Below, in pieces: positions 50,640-59,830 of a DNA stretch of 61,214 nucleotides. Location of the stretch: the NCBI GenBank assembly GCA_039933775.1, contig JBDTNK010000004.1, positions 1-61,214 on the forward strand. Direction: 5' to 3'. The notes under the pieces are model-generated. The model saw only the letters and a list, made by a program, of their open reading frames with translations, did no database searches and had not been told where the DNA came from. Every line of letters begins with the position of its first letter. The first letter of the stretch is position 1. The stretch is from JBDTNK01 sp039933775. Its GTDB lineage: Bacteria; Chloroflexota; Limnocylindria; QHBO01. The position numbers and the translations under genes were made by a program.

Positions 50640-51638
50640 TCAGTACCCCGCGTCGAGATCGACGAGATTGTCGAGCGGCTCGCCAGCCACGAAGCGGCGC
50701 AGGTTGGCGACGAACAGCTCGAAGCTGCGCCGCACGACCTGGTCGCTGGCCCAGCTGGTGTGCGGCGTGATGATCAGGTTCGGGACGTCGTAGAGCGGCG
50801 AGTCCGCCGGCAGGGGCTCGTCCCGGAACACGTCGAGCACGGCGCCGCCGATCGCCCCGGCGGCGAGGGCGGCGCGAAGGGCACGCTCGTCGATGAGCCG
50901 GCCGCGCGCGATGTTGTAGAGCCAGGCGCCGGGGCGCATCACGCTCAGTTCGCGTGCCCCGATGAGGTCCTCTGTCTCGCCGGTCAGCGGCGCCGTGAGC
51001 ACGATGGCATCCGCCGCGCGCAGCACGTCGTCGAGCGCATCGGCGCCGTGGATTTCGGCGCTCGTGCCATCGGCACCGCGCTCAGGGTGGCGGCGTACCG
51101 CGATGACCCGCGTGCCGAACGGCTCGAGCAGGCGCGACAGCTCGAGACCGATGCTGCCAAAGCCGATGACGCCGACCGTCATGCCCGACAGCTCGCGAGC
51201 GCGCAGCGGCTGCCACGTGCGCTCGCGCTGCAGCTCGAGCAGCTGCGGCAGGCGCCGTGCAACGGCCAGCAGCATCATCACCAGGTACTCTGCGATCGGG
51301 CGGCTGAAGACGCCGCGGGCATTGGTGACGAGGAGCCCGCGCTCGCGCACGGCGGGCGTTGCGACACGCTCGACTCCAGCGGAAAACGAATGGATCCATT
51401 CGACCCGCGGCGCCCGCGTCAGCACGTGCTCGAGGACCGATGTCGGCGTCCCGCCCCGGAACAACACGCGCGCGCTGGCCATCTCGACGTCGGCACCCGC
51501 AGCCTCGGTGTGCAGGCGCCCGTCGCGTGTCATCTGCACGAAGCGCACGCCGGGGACCGATTCGATCTGTGCCACGGCATCGGCGTCGATCGGCGCGCCG
51601 AAGATTGGCGTGCCGAGCACGATCAGGTCAGCTGCCAC
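50640..51638 (-). CDS. D-2-hydroxyacid dehydrogenase
   Basis: 332 residues from GTG 51638, one base after the metalloprotease stop. The NAD-binding motif is VGVIGFGSIGLELSRLL. The catalytic Arg is in NIARGRLID, the Glu in VFRDEPLP, and the His in TPHTSW. The ligand-binding loop and FSAGVERV fit glyoxylate, phosphoglycerate or related dehydrogenases, and the substrate cannot be fixed. Its position between a metalloprotease and ychF gives no pathway hint. Confidence 0.88.
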   Translation of the reverse strand: MAADLIVLGTPIFGAPIDADAVAQIESVPGVRFVQMTRDGRLHTEAAGADVEMASARVLFRGGTPTSVLEHVLTRAPRVEWIHSFSAGVERVATPAVRERGLLVTNARGVFSRPIAEYLVMMLLAVARRLPQLLELQRERTWQPLRARELSGMTVGVIGFGSIGLELSRLLEPFGTRVIAVRRHPERGADGTSAEIHGADALDDVLRAADAIVLTAPLTGETEDLIGARELSVMRPGAWLYNIARGRLIDERALRAALAAGAIGGAVLDVFRDEPLPADSPLYDVPNLIITPHTSWASDQVVRRSFELFVANLRRFVAGEPLDNLVDLDAGY

Positions 51639-51639
51639 G

Positions 51640-52803
51640 TCAGGCGCGCGCCTCGAGCGAGTCGATGCGCGCGATCCAGGCCTGCGGGGCGCGAATCTCG
51701 TCGAGCGTGGGCAACATGTCGGGACCTTCCCACACGCGATTCATGTACGGCCGCCCGCGTTGCTCGATGACCGCATCGACGAAGCGCTCCCCCGCCGCGT
51801 ATTGCTCCATCTTGAGGTCAAGCCCGGTGATGCGCATGATCGCGCGCTCGATCGCGCCGCGCCGCTCCCCGCGGCGCTCGAACTGGTCGTGGATGCGTGC
51901 AAAGCCCGGCAGGATCTGCTCACCGGCGGCGTGCATGACGTGGTTGGAGTAGCCCTCGAGCAGCGACATGAGCGCCTGCGTGCGGCGGAATCCGTCCAGC
52001 TGCGTCGGGCTCATCATGCGCTCCAGCCAGTGCCCCTCGCCGCCGCCGAGCGCCTGGCGCAGGCGCTCGGGCAGGCTGCCCGAATCGGTGGCGAAGGCCT
52101 CGATCGCCTCGGCGACGTTCGTCGCGAAATGGGCCCGTAGCCATGGGTATGCTTCGAACTCGAAAGCGTGCGTCGCTTCGTGCAGCGCGATGAAGGTGCG
52201 GAACTCGTCGAGCGGCACGTGCAGGGCCTGCGCCGTGGCGACGATATTGCCCTCCACGAAGGCGAGCCGGCCGCGCGGGTCGGGGTTCGCGGCCAGCAGG
52301 CTGATGTCGTACTGGCCCAGCACCTTGCGCGCCAGGAACGAGAGCAGGAAGCCCAGCTGCTGGTTCCCGATCTTGCGATTCACGATCCGCGACAGCGCGC
52401 GACCCGGCGTGTCGGCGCCGCTCTGTGCCGCCTCGATGATGTGCTCGACGCGGCTGAAGAGGTGCTCGAAGGTGGCGAGGTTCAGGTCGATCCATTCCAT
52501 GCGATCGACGACCGCCGGCACCTCGAGCGCATGCGGCAGCTCGGCACCGATCTCCGCGGCCACGATCGGCTCGATGCGCAGCAGCGCTCCGCGGTAGAAG
52601 TCCTCCGCCTCCGCCCGCTGCGCTGCAGTAAATGGGGCGGCCGCTGCTCCCAGGCGGCGAGCCGCGATGGCGCGGACCTGCTGCCAGTCGAGCAGGCGGG
52701 TGCCGGCGCGGCGCATGATCTCGCGCTGCGCGACGGTCAGGCCGGCGGCGAGCAGACCACCGACGAGGATGCCCATCCCCAGGCGGCTGGTATTGCGGGT
52801 CAT
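51640..52803 (-). CDS. Zincin-like metalloprotease, DUF2342 family
   Basis: 387 residues starting one base after murI. One N-terminal hydrophobic helix (residues 8-25) may be a membrane anchor. The zincin motif is HEATHAFEFEAYPW. The long helical body (RIVNRKIGNQQLGFLLSFLARKVLGQYD) matches DUF2342, which has been annotated in actinobacteria as F420-biosynthesis-associated, a link based on co-occurrence. No F420 gene is in view here. Substrates are unknown. Confidence 0.85.
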   Translation of the reverse strand: MTRNTSRLGMGILVGGLLAAGLTVAQREIMRRAGTRLLDWQQVRAIAARRLGAAAAPFTAAQRAEAEDFYRGALLRIEPIVAAEIGAELPHALEVPAVVDRMEWIDLNLATFEHLFSRVEHIIEAAQSGADTPGRALSRIVNRKIGNQQLGFLLSFLARKVLGQYDISLLAANPDPRGRLAFVEGNIVATAQALHVPLDEFRTFIALHEATHAFEFEAYPWLRAHFATNVAEAIEAFATDSGSLPERLRQALGGGEGHWLERMMSPTQLDGFRRTQALMSLLEGYSNHVMHAAGEQILPGFARIHDQFERRGERRGAIERAIMRITGLDLKMEQYAAGERFVDAVIEQRGRPYMNRVWEGPDMLPTLDEIRAPQAWIARIDSLEARA

Positions 52804-52804
52804 G

Positions 52805-53653
52805 TCACGAGTCTACGGCAGCGACTCCCGACGCGGGCGCGACCGAGACGGCATGGACCGCGGGCAGCTCGGCGCCGAAGACCGAACGCGCGACCATCGT
52901 GAACGCGTCGACGTCACCGGTGGTGGTGATCCGGTTCGAGCCCGGGGCCGTGCCGCCCGATCGCCGACCGAGCGCGTCGAGCAGATCCTCGGTCGCCAGG
53001 GCGGTCGTGAATGCCGAGTCCACGACACTGACCCGCGGCCCCGCGACCGCCTCGATCGAAGGACGCAGGATCGGGTAGTGGGTGCAGCCCAGGAGCAGCG
53101 TGTCGATCGCCGGATCCGCCTCGAACAGCTGCCCCAGGTAGCGTTCCACGGCCTGCTTGGCTTCGGGCGTGCCAGCGTGACCGCCCTCGACGAGCGGCAC
53201 GAGATCGGGGCAGGCCTGCTGCGAGACCTCGATCGCCGAATTCGCCTCCAGGATCGCGCGCTCGTAGGCGCCGGAGCCCACGGTGCCGGCCGTGGCGATG
53301 ACTCCCACGTGCCCGGCACGGGTTGCCGCCGAAGCCATCACGGCGCCGGGGCGAATGACGCCGATGACCGGCACATCGACCGCCGCGCGGATCCCCTCGA
53401 GGGCGTGAGCTGTCGCGGTGTTGCAGGCGATCACGAGCAGCTTCACATCCTGCGCGGCCAGCCAGCGCGCCGATTCGCGCGCGAAGGTACGCACCTCCCC
53501 TGGCGGTCGCGGCCCGTACGGCGCGCGCGCGTTGTCGCCGAGATACAGGGTCGGCTCGGCAGGGAGTCGGCGGCGCAGCTCGGCGAGCACCGTCAGTCCG
53601 CCGACGCCTGAATCGAACACGCCGATCGGGCGTGGATCGCCGGTGAGCGGCAC
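52805..53653 (-). CDS. murI: Glutamate racemase
   Basis: 282 residues. It begins PIGVFDSGVGGLTVLAEL. The two catalytic cysteines are at about 77 (VIACNTAT) and 190 (LLLGCTHYP), with YLGDNARAPYG between the N-terminal strands. MurI makes D-glutamate for peptidoglycan, consistent with murE and the Fem enzymes elsewhere in the window. It follows the second receiver-CpaE gene by eight bases. Confidence 0.96.
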   Translation of the reverse strand: MPLTGDPRPIGVFDSGVGGLTVLAELRRRLPAEPTLYLGDNARAPYGPRPPGEVRTFARESARWLAAQDVKLLVIACNTATAHALEGIRAAVDVPVIGVIRPGAVMASAATRAGHVGVIATAGTVGSGAYERAILEANSAIEVSQQACPDLVPLVEGGHAGTPEAKQAVERYLGQLFEADPAIDTLLLGCTHYPILRPSIEAVAGPRVSVVDSAFTTALATEDLLDALGRRSGGTAPGSNRITTTGDVDAFTMVARSVFGAELPAVHAVSVAPASGVAAVDS

Positions 53654-53661
53654 CGGGGCGC

Positions 53662-54810
53662 TCAGCGCCGGGCGAGCGCCGGGCTGCGCTCTCGCAGCTG
53701 CGCGGCAAGCGAGTCGGCGATGTGCTTCACGCCCCGCGAAATCGGCGCATCCGGGCTGCCCGAAACGAACGGCACGCCCTCGTTGTTGGCGGTCAGCACC
53801 AGGCGCCCGTCCGACACGATCTCGTAGTCGATGCGGCTCCCGGTCGCCTCCTCGACATCGGCCTTCACGAAGCCACCGGTGGCATCCGCACGGTTGAGCA
53901 CGGTCACCAGCTTGGAGGGCGAATACCCGATGGCGGAGAAGGTCTCATTGGCCATCGCCAGGCCGCGGATGGCCATGGCGTCGTAGGTCAGGACCTGCAG
54001 GATGATGTCCGATGCATCCAGGAAGACCAGCACGTCCTCCTGCAGCGAGGCGCGCGTGTCGACAATCACGAATTCGTAGAGCTGGCGCAGGATCGAGAGC
54101 GCCTTCTCGATGTCCCGCATCGTGACCATCTCGGCCATCTCGATGCGCGGCGGTGCGAGGAGGATGTCGATGCCCGATGGATCGCGCCACATGACGTCGG
54201 TCAGGTCCGATTCCTTGATGCGGTCCGTCGGCAGGTTGACGATCGAGGGCGCGACCGCCGGAACGCGGAGCAGCCCGCGCAGGTCGCTGAACTGCAGCGA
54301 TCCGTCGATCAGGCAGACCCGGTGCTCCGCACCGAGCGAGACCGCCAGGTTGTACGCAATCGTGGTGCGCCCGACGCCGCCCTTTGGCGAGAAGAGGCTG
54401 ATGAGCAGCGATCCGGAGCGAGCCGACTCCACGGACCGCTCCTCGTGCGTGCGGCGGATGAGCGTGGTGAGGTCGAAACCGGAGAAGGGCATCTTCAGCA
54501 CCGCGTCGATGCCGCGGTCCGGTGCTTCGCTGATCGGGTTCTGCGGCACCGTGAGCATGACGACAGCCACGGTGGGATGGGCGGCACGGACCTGCTGGGC
54601 GACCTGCGTGCCGTTGACTCGTCCCTGGAGCAGGGCATCGACGATCACCACGTCTGGCTTGAGCTCGTTGATGGCGTCCACGGCGCGGGCTCCCTCGGCC
54701 ACCACGTCGAGCATCTTGATCTGCGACTGCGCGGCCAGCAGTGCACGGATATGCGCTGCGACCTGCGGCACGTCCTCGATCACCAGCAGTCGAATCTGCT
54801 CGCCCGCCAA
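53662..54810 (-). CDS. Receiver domain fused to CpaE/MinD-like pilus-assembly ATPase (copy 2)
   Basis: 382 residues from TTG 54810, chosen because AAGGAG lies six bases upstream and the receiver starts there (QIRLLVIEDV). Residues 1-120 are a receiver with the phosphoacceptor in VVIVDALLQ and Lys in VLKMPF. Residues 130-375 are a CpaE-like ATPase with FSPKGGVGRTTIAYN and VIVDTRASLQED. It is clearly homologous to the protein at 18800-19993 but well diverged, so the duplication is old. Both could control Tad pilus placement under different signals. It is followed directly by murI. Confidence 0.88.
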   Translation of the reverse strand: MAGEQIRLLVIEDVPQVAAHIRALLAAQSQIKMLDVVAEGARAVDAINELKPDVVIVDALLQGRVNGTQVAQQVRAAHPTVAVVMLTVPQNPISEAPDRGIDAVLKMPFSGFDLTTLIRRTHEERSVESARSGSLLISLFSPKGGVGRTTIAYNLAVSLGAEHRVCLIDGSLQFSDLRGLLRVPAVAPSIVNLPTDRIKESDLTDVMWRDPSGIDILLAPPRIEMAEMVTMRDIEKALSILRQLYEFVIVDTRASLQEDVLVFLDASDIILQVLTYDAMAIRGLAMANETFSAIGYSPSKLVTVLNRADATGGFVKADVEEATGSRIDYEIVSDGRLVLTANNEGVPFVSGSPDAPISRGVKHIADSLAAQLRERSPALARR

Positions 54811-54847
54811 CGCGTCTCCTTCTTGACCGTATCCGTTCGCAGGCTTG

Positions 54848-55684
54848 TCAGTCCCGCGCGCCGGTCGGCCGGACCGGATCCTTCCGTGCGACGACGATGC
54901 AGCGCTCGCTCTCGTCGTCGAACGGGTCGAGATCATGCGATCCGAATACCGATTCGACACCCAGGCCCGCTCCCTCGAGGAGCTCGACAAGCTGTGTGGG
55001 ATATGGGTACCAGAGTCGGAAGCCGGCCGGAAGTCGCGCTATCGTACCATCGGGGTGCATCCGGTCAACGGCGGTGGCAAAGGCCACGGACAGCCCGTCG
55101 GGGCCTGCGGCGCGCATCAGGCTGCTGCGGCGGACGATGTGATCGCCATCCACCCATCGCTCCCAATCCACGCTCAGCGGCAAATCACGCTCGGGCAGCG
55201 CGGCCGGTCCGAGCAGGTCGACCACTACGCGTCCGGCATCGGTCAATCGGCGGCGGACGCCGGCCAGCACGGTGGCGGCCGCGGCAGGACCATCGAGGTG
55301 CGGCAATACCCCGGCCAGCACGATCAGCCCGAACCGTCCGCGCAGCCCGCCGACCGTCGCCACGTCGCCCTCCACGAGCTCCAAGCGCCCCTCGCCGGCC
55401 GCCATCGCCAGCCGCCGCGTCGCGGCGATGCGGCGCCGCGCACGGGCCAGCAGCGCCGGCGAGCCATCCACGCCCACCAGGCGCCGCGAATGCGGCAGCA
55501 GCGCCTCGAAGAGGCGTCCGGACCCGCAGCCGAGGTCCAGCACGTTGCCGCGCGACCGACGAGCGAGCTCGCGGTAGAAGACCAGGTCCTCGGTGACGTC
55601 GTCATGCTCGAGGTCGTAGAGCTCGGCCAGCTCGTCGGCCGACGCCGGCTGCGCAGCGAAGATGTCGGCGCCCGACTGGCTCAT
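54848..55684 (-). CDS. SAM-dependent class I methyltransferase
   Basis: 278 residues from ATG 55684, overlapping the membrane-protein stop (ATGA). The SAM site VLDLGCGSGRLFEALLP, the acidic strand end VGVDGSPALLARAR and VEGDVA are clear; the remainder has no recognised substrate domain. It looks like a UbiE/Methyltransf_25-type enzyme for a small molecule. It is coupled to the upstream membrane gene. Confidence 0.82.
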   Translation of the reverse strand: MSQSGADIFAAQPASADELAELYDLEHDDVTEDLVFYRELARRSRGNVLDLGCGSGRLFEALLPHSRRLVGVDGSPALLARARRRIAATRRLAMAAGEGRLELVEGDVATVGGLRGRFGLIVLAGVLPHLDGPAAAATVLAGVRRRLTDAGRVVVDLLGPAALPERDLPLSVDWERWVDGDHIVRRSSLMRAAGPDGLSVAFATAVDRMHPDGTIARLPAGFRLWYPYPTQLVELLEGAGLGVESVFGSHDLDPFDDESERCIVVARKDPVRPTGARD

Positions 55685-56085
55685 GTCTGGTCGAGCATGA
55701 CCGATGCGAACCACTCGAGCACGCCTGCCAGCAGCGCGATGAAGATCGCGACCGGCACGGTCAACGCCCCGCCGAGGCGCAGCGCCGCAAGCGCGCCAAC
55801 GACCGCGGCGACGAGCGTCGCCCGCCGTGCGGCACGCCACCAGGCGCCGCGGTACACGATGCGCCGGCGCGCCAGGAACTCACCCAGAAAGGCGAACGGC
55901 GTGATGAACAGCGCGATCGCCAGCGCGGCGAGCCCGACCACGGCGATGCGGTTGCGCGTCGCATCGGGACATGCGGCGTCACCGCCTCCCGGACAGGCGT
56001 TGGCTGCAACGGCGACGAGGGCGATCGCCGCGAGCACCGCCAGGAGCACCAGCGCCACGACGCCCACGCGGGTGAGGCCGGTCAC
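55681..56085 (-). CDS. Small membrane protein
   Basis: 134 residues from GTG 56085 (GTGA overlap with the uvrD-like gene). Three or four membrane helices (about 6-30, 47-68, 85-105, 107-128), with a short outside loop carrying two Cys (ACPGGGDAACPD). I recognise no family. Its overlap with genes on both sides is good evidence that it is real. Confidence 0.7.
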   Translation of the reverse strand: MTGLTRVGVVALVLLAVLAAIALVAVAANACPGGGDAACPDATRNRIAVVGLAALAIALFITPFAFLGEFLARRRIVYRGAWWRAARRATLVAAVVGALAALRLGGALTVPVAIFIALLAGVLEWFASVMLDQT

Positions 56086-59000
56086 CGCTGCGCGTCGGGG
56101 CAGATCTCGCGGAAGGGACAGTAGCCGCAGCGCATGGCGGACGGTGTCGCATCGAAACGACCGGCGCGGATGCCCTCCGCGGCCACGCCGACCTGGTCGA
56201 GCGCCTTCTCCAGGCGCTTCTCGCTCGCATCTGAGCGGCCGACGAGGCCGGATTCAAGGAAGTGCAGCGACAGCTCGTCGGGCAGCTTGCCGTGCTGCGC
56301 CTCCCAGGCAAGGGCATACAGCGAGAGCTGGAGTGACTCGCGCGAGCGACGGTTGGCGGTCGCCGGATCGCGGACGTCGCTCGATTTGTAGTCGGTGATC
56401 ACGACGCGCCCGTCGGGATCGACGTCGACGCGGTCATAGCGTCCCCGGATCCGGTCGCGTCCCAGCGCCACGGTGAAGTCCTGCTCGACCGCGGACGGCC
56501 GCGCGGGATCCACCTGCTGCTCCTGCCAGAAGCGAGCGAGCGCGTCACGGCCCGCATTGCGGCGCGCCTCCTCGTGCTCGCGGGTCAGGAAGCCGGCCGA
56601 CTCCCACGCCTCGTCGAAGGCCGTGTGCAGCTCGGCGAGGCTCATGGGGCGATTCGCCATCTGGCGCCGATGGAAGACCTGCACCGCGGCGTGCAGCGCG
56701 CGCCCGTAGACGAGCGGATGGCTTGGGGCCGTCGGGATACGGATGACGTGCCCGAACCGATACTTCGCCGGGCAGTCCAGGTAGTCGTTGACTTGGTAGA
56801 AGCTCAGTGACAGCGGCCGCTCGGCCAGGGCCGGCGGGCGGGTCCCCGGGGCGACCGGCTGGCGCGCCGGGCGCTCGTGTCGCGCGAGCTGTTCGGCCGC
56901 GCTGGGACGAACCGCGTCGATGGGCGTGGCCGGCGGCAGGTCGAGCGCCTCGAGCACGAACTGGCTCATGCGGCGTGCTCGCCGGCCACCGTAGTCGGCG
57001 GCCCAGGTCAGGATCAGCTCCTCGCGGGCGCGCGTCATGCCGACGTAGAAGAGGCGTCGCTCCTCGGCCAGGTGTCCCTCGCGCCCGGGCGGCGGACCGG
57101 CCAATGCATCGGGCAGCGGCAGTGGATCGCGACGATCGCGGCTCGGGAAGCGATCCTCGACCAGGCCGACCATGAACACGACCGGGAACTCGAGGCCCTT
57201 GGCCTTGTGGTAGGTAAGGACGTGGACCGCGTCGCCGTCGTCGGGCTGGGCGTCTGCGGTCGAGGGATCATCTCCGGCGCCGATCAGCGTGTCGAGCTGT
57301 GCCACGAGGAAGGGCAGCCGGTCGTCGCGCAGCAGCGCTCCCTGGCGCCGCACGATCTCGAAGAAGCGGGCGACATTCTGCAGGCGCTCGTCGCCGGTCT
57401 CGCGCGCTTCGCGCGTCAGCCGCGCCAGCCAGCCGCTGGCGCTGATGAAGTGGTAGAGCAACTCCCCGCAGCCGCGCTCCGCGCTCATGGCGCGGTGCTG
57501 ATCGATCGAGGCAAGCAGGCGCTCGACCGTCTCGAGCGCACGACGCCCGAACGGCGCGCTCGACGGATCGCGCACCGCGTCGCGCAGCGCCGAGGCGAGC
57601 GGCGCCCGCCGGCGCGTCGCGCGATTCAGCGCGACGGTGACATCGGTCGCACCCAGGCCAAAGATCTCGGAGGTGGCGAGGTCGTACAGGCTGATCGAGT
57701 CATCCGGCTCGTTCACCGCGCGCAGGAAGCTGACCAGCACCCGCACCTCGGGTTGCTGATACAGGCCCGCGGTGCCGCTGAAGCGCCACGGGATGTGCGC
57801 CATGTTCAGGGCACGCAGGAAGGCATCAGCGTCGCGGTTGCCACGGACGAGCACCGCGTGCTCGCCGGCGCGTCGTCCGGCCCGCATGCCGGCCGCGATG
57901 CGGTCAGCGACGGCATCGGCCTCGTCGGAGCCGGTGACGAAGGGGAGCAGCTCGATCGGTCCCGTCGCAGGCGCTGGACGACGGAAGGTGGCGCGTGCCT
58001 TGAGGCGCTTGTCGAGCCCCTCCCGCGCTTCGAGCCGCTCGGGGTCGTTGTGCTTGATCAGGACATGGGAGGCATCGAGGATCGGCTGGCGGCTGCGGAA
58101 GTTGTCGACGAGCACGACGCGCTTCGCCTTCGGATACGCCTCGCGGAAGCCAAGGATGTTGCTCAGCGCGGCACCGCGGAAGCGGTAGATGCTCTGGTCG
58201 TCGTCGCCGACCACCGTGATGTTCGGCTTTGTTCCCTGCGCGAGCATGCGGACCAGCTCCCATTGCGCATGGTTCGTGTCCTGGAACTCGTCAACGAGGA
58301 TGTACCGATACCTGCCTCGTTCGGCCTCCAAAACCGATGGATGCTCGCGCATCAGTCGCAGGGCGCGATAGACCTGGTCGCCAAAGTCGAGGCGATCCGC
58401 GCCCCGCATCAGCCCCTCGTACGCCTCGTAGGCAGCCGCGAGTTCGCCCTGGAACGCGGCGCGCTCCTGCGGCGATTCGTCGGGATCCGTTGTGGCGGCC
58501 GCTGCCAGTTGATCGGCCGCGGCACGATAGTCGGCCGGGGAGACGTCCTCGTCCTTCGCGCGGCTGATGAGCGTGACGAGCGCCGAGAGGAAGCGCGTCG
58601 GGTCCCCGAGCGGCCGGTAGCGCTCGAGCGGCAGCTCCCACAGATGCTCGCGCAGGAAGATGAGCTGCTCGGGACGCGACAGCACCGTCGAGCGATCCGA
58701 GAGCTGCGCCTCGAGCGCGTGCTCGCGCAGGATCCGGTCGCCGAAGGCGTGGAAGGTGCTGATCGTGGCGTCGGTGTAGCCGTACGGCACGAGCTCGTCG
58801 ACGCGGGCCTGCATCTCGGCCGCGGCCCGGTCGGTGAAGGTCAGCGCCAAGATCTCCGAGGGCGCCGCCAGCTTTTCGGCGATGAGCCACGCCATGCGGC
58901 GCGTGATGACGGTCGTCTTGCCGGTCCCCGCCCCCGCCACGATGAGGAGCGGCCCCTCGCCGTGAGTGACGGCGGCCCGCTGCCGCGCGGTGAGGTCCGC

Positions 59001-59138
59001 CAGGAGGGGCGGCTGGAGACGGAGATGCGGTCGCGAGCGCCGCACGGGCGGCGCGACCAGCTCCTCGAAGATGGGCAGCTGGTTCGGGGACGGAATGGCC
59101 GCGGGCACGTCGCCGATGGTAGCCGGTTGGGGGGTCAC
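56082..59138 (-). CDS. UvrD/PcrA-type helicase fused to a RecB-like Fe-S nuclease
   Basis: 1018 residues from GTG 59138. SF1 motifs in order: VAGAGTGKTT (I), LTFTDRAAAEM (Ia), ILVDEFQDTN (II), GDDDQSIYRFRGA (III), NFRSRQPI (IV), LTYHKAKGLEFPVVF (V) and YVGMTRAREEL (VI). The last 230 residues are a PD-(D/E)xK nuclease (GRYDRVDVD, VVITDYKSS) bracketed by cysteines DCPAKYRF and CGYCPFREICPD that should hold a 4Fe-4S cluster, as in AddB and AdnB. It is probably a double-strand-break end-processing enzyme. It may lead the long minus-strand run. No Shine-Dalgarno is seen. Confidence 0.92.
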   Translation of the reverse strand: MTPQPATIGDVPAAIPSPNQLPIFEELVAPPVRRSRPHLRLQPPLLADLTARQRAAVTHGEGPLLIVAGAGTGKTTVITRRMAWLIAEKLAAPSEILALTFTDRAAAEMQARVDELVPYGYTDATISTFHAFGDRILREHALEAQLSDRSTVLSRPEQLIFLREHLWELPLERYRPLGDPTRFLSALVTLISRAKDEDVSPADYRAAADQLAAAATTDPDESPQERAAFQGELAAAYEAYEGLMRGADRLDFGDQVYRALRLMREHPSVLEAERGRYRYILVDEFQDTNHAQWELVRMLAQGTKPNITVVGDDDQSIYRFRGAALSNILGFREAYPKAKRVVLVDNFRSRQPILDASHVLIKHNDPERLEAREGLDKRLKARATFRRPAPATGPIELLPFVTGSDEADAVADRIAAGMRAGRRAGEHAVLVRGNRDADAFLRALNMAHIPWRFSGTAGLYQQPEVRVLVSFLRAVNEPDDSISLYDLATSEIFGLGATDVTVALNRATRRRAPLASALRDAVRDPSSAPFGRRALETVERLLASIDQHRAMSAERGCGELLYHFISASGWLARLTREARETGDERLQNVARFFEIVRRQGALLRDDRLPFLVAQLDTLIGAGDDPSTADAQPDDGDAVHVLTYHKAKGLEFPVVFMVGLVEDRFPSRDRRDPLPLPDALAGPPPGREGHLAEERRLFYVGMTRAREELILTWAADYGGRRARRMSQFVLEALDLPPATPIDAVRPSAAEQLARHERPARQPVAPGTRPPALAERPLSLSFYQVNDYLDCPAKYRFGHVIRIPTAPSHPLVYGRALHAAVQVFHRRQMANRPMSLAELHTAFDEAWESAGFLTREHEEARRNAGRDALARFWQEQQVDPARPSAVEQDFTVALGRDRIRGRYDRVDVDPDGRVVITDYKSSDVRDPATANRRSRESLQLSLYALAWEAQHGKLPDELSLHFLESGLVGRSDASEKRLEKALDQVGVAAEGIRAGRFDATPSAMRCGYCPFREICPDAQR

Positions 59139-59193
59139 ACCGCCGTTATCACACGCTTACCTGACAGCTCGCGTGTCGCACTGCTGGGCGTGC

Positions 59194-59808
59194 TCAGGAT
59201 GCGTCCGCGTCGTCGTCGAGGGCGCCGATGATGGCGGCGGCGTAGCGACGCGTGCCGCCGATCGCCTCGCGCAGGGCGGCGACCGAAAGCGTGCCCTCCT
59301 CGGCGAGCGTCTGAGCAACCGCGATCAGCTCCTCGGCCACGTCCGCGGGGTAGTCAATACCCGGCGCCAGGGAGACGAGCTCGCCGCTGCCGCGCAGGTA
59401 GTCGAGCGCTGCCTCCGGCAGGCCAAGGCGGCGCGCAACCGCATCCGCGCGCGGTGGTGCTGGGCTCTCGGCACGCAGAGCCGCGAGGAGCGCGTCGGCG
59501 CGTTCCCGCCATGCGTCGGGCAACGTGGCGACGTGCGAGGGCAGGCGCACGCGGTGACCGGTGCGCACGAGCTCCCCCCGCTCGACGAGATCATCGACGA
59601 CGGACCTCAGCTCGGCATCGGTCAGGGGCAGTGTGCCCCCGCCGCGATGCGAGGCGGGGCGGGAGGCCCCGGAGCGGCGCAGCTCGGCGACGACCGCGTC
59701 GACGCGGATATCGGGCACCAGTGGATCGCGGCCGTGGAGGCGCCCGAGTGTGTTGAGCAGCCGGCGTTCGGCGGTCAGGCGAAGCCGGTCCGGGCCGGGC
59801 TGCTTCAT
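59194..59808 (-). CDS. Orphan protein resembling the SelB C-terminal winged-helix region
   Basis: 204 residues; the ATG lies in a GACCGATG octamer. The sequence looks like consecutive winged helices of the SelB C-terminal half: LTDAELRSVVDDLVERGELVRTGHRVRLPS, then YPADVAEELIAVAQTLAEEGTLSVAALREAIGGTRRYAAAIIGALD, which parallels the SelB segment ending in GTSRKYA. The GTPase part is absent and the end is truncated relative to SelB. No selA, selD or tRNA-Sec is visible. It could be a relic or a reused RNA-binding module. The assignment is from pattern only. Confidence 0.55.
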   Translation of the reverse strand: MKQPGPDRLRLTAERRLLNTLGRLHGRDPLVPDIRVDAVVAELRRSGASRPASHRGGGTLPLTDAELRSVVDDLVERGELVRTGHRVRLPSHVATLPDAWRERADALLAALRAESPAPPRADAVARRLGLPEAALDYLRGSGELVSLAPGIDYPADVAEELIAVAQTLAEEGTLSVAALREAIGGTRRYAAAIIGALDDDADAS

Positions 59809-59830
59809 CGGTCCTTCTAGAAGTCCAGGC

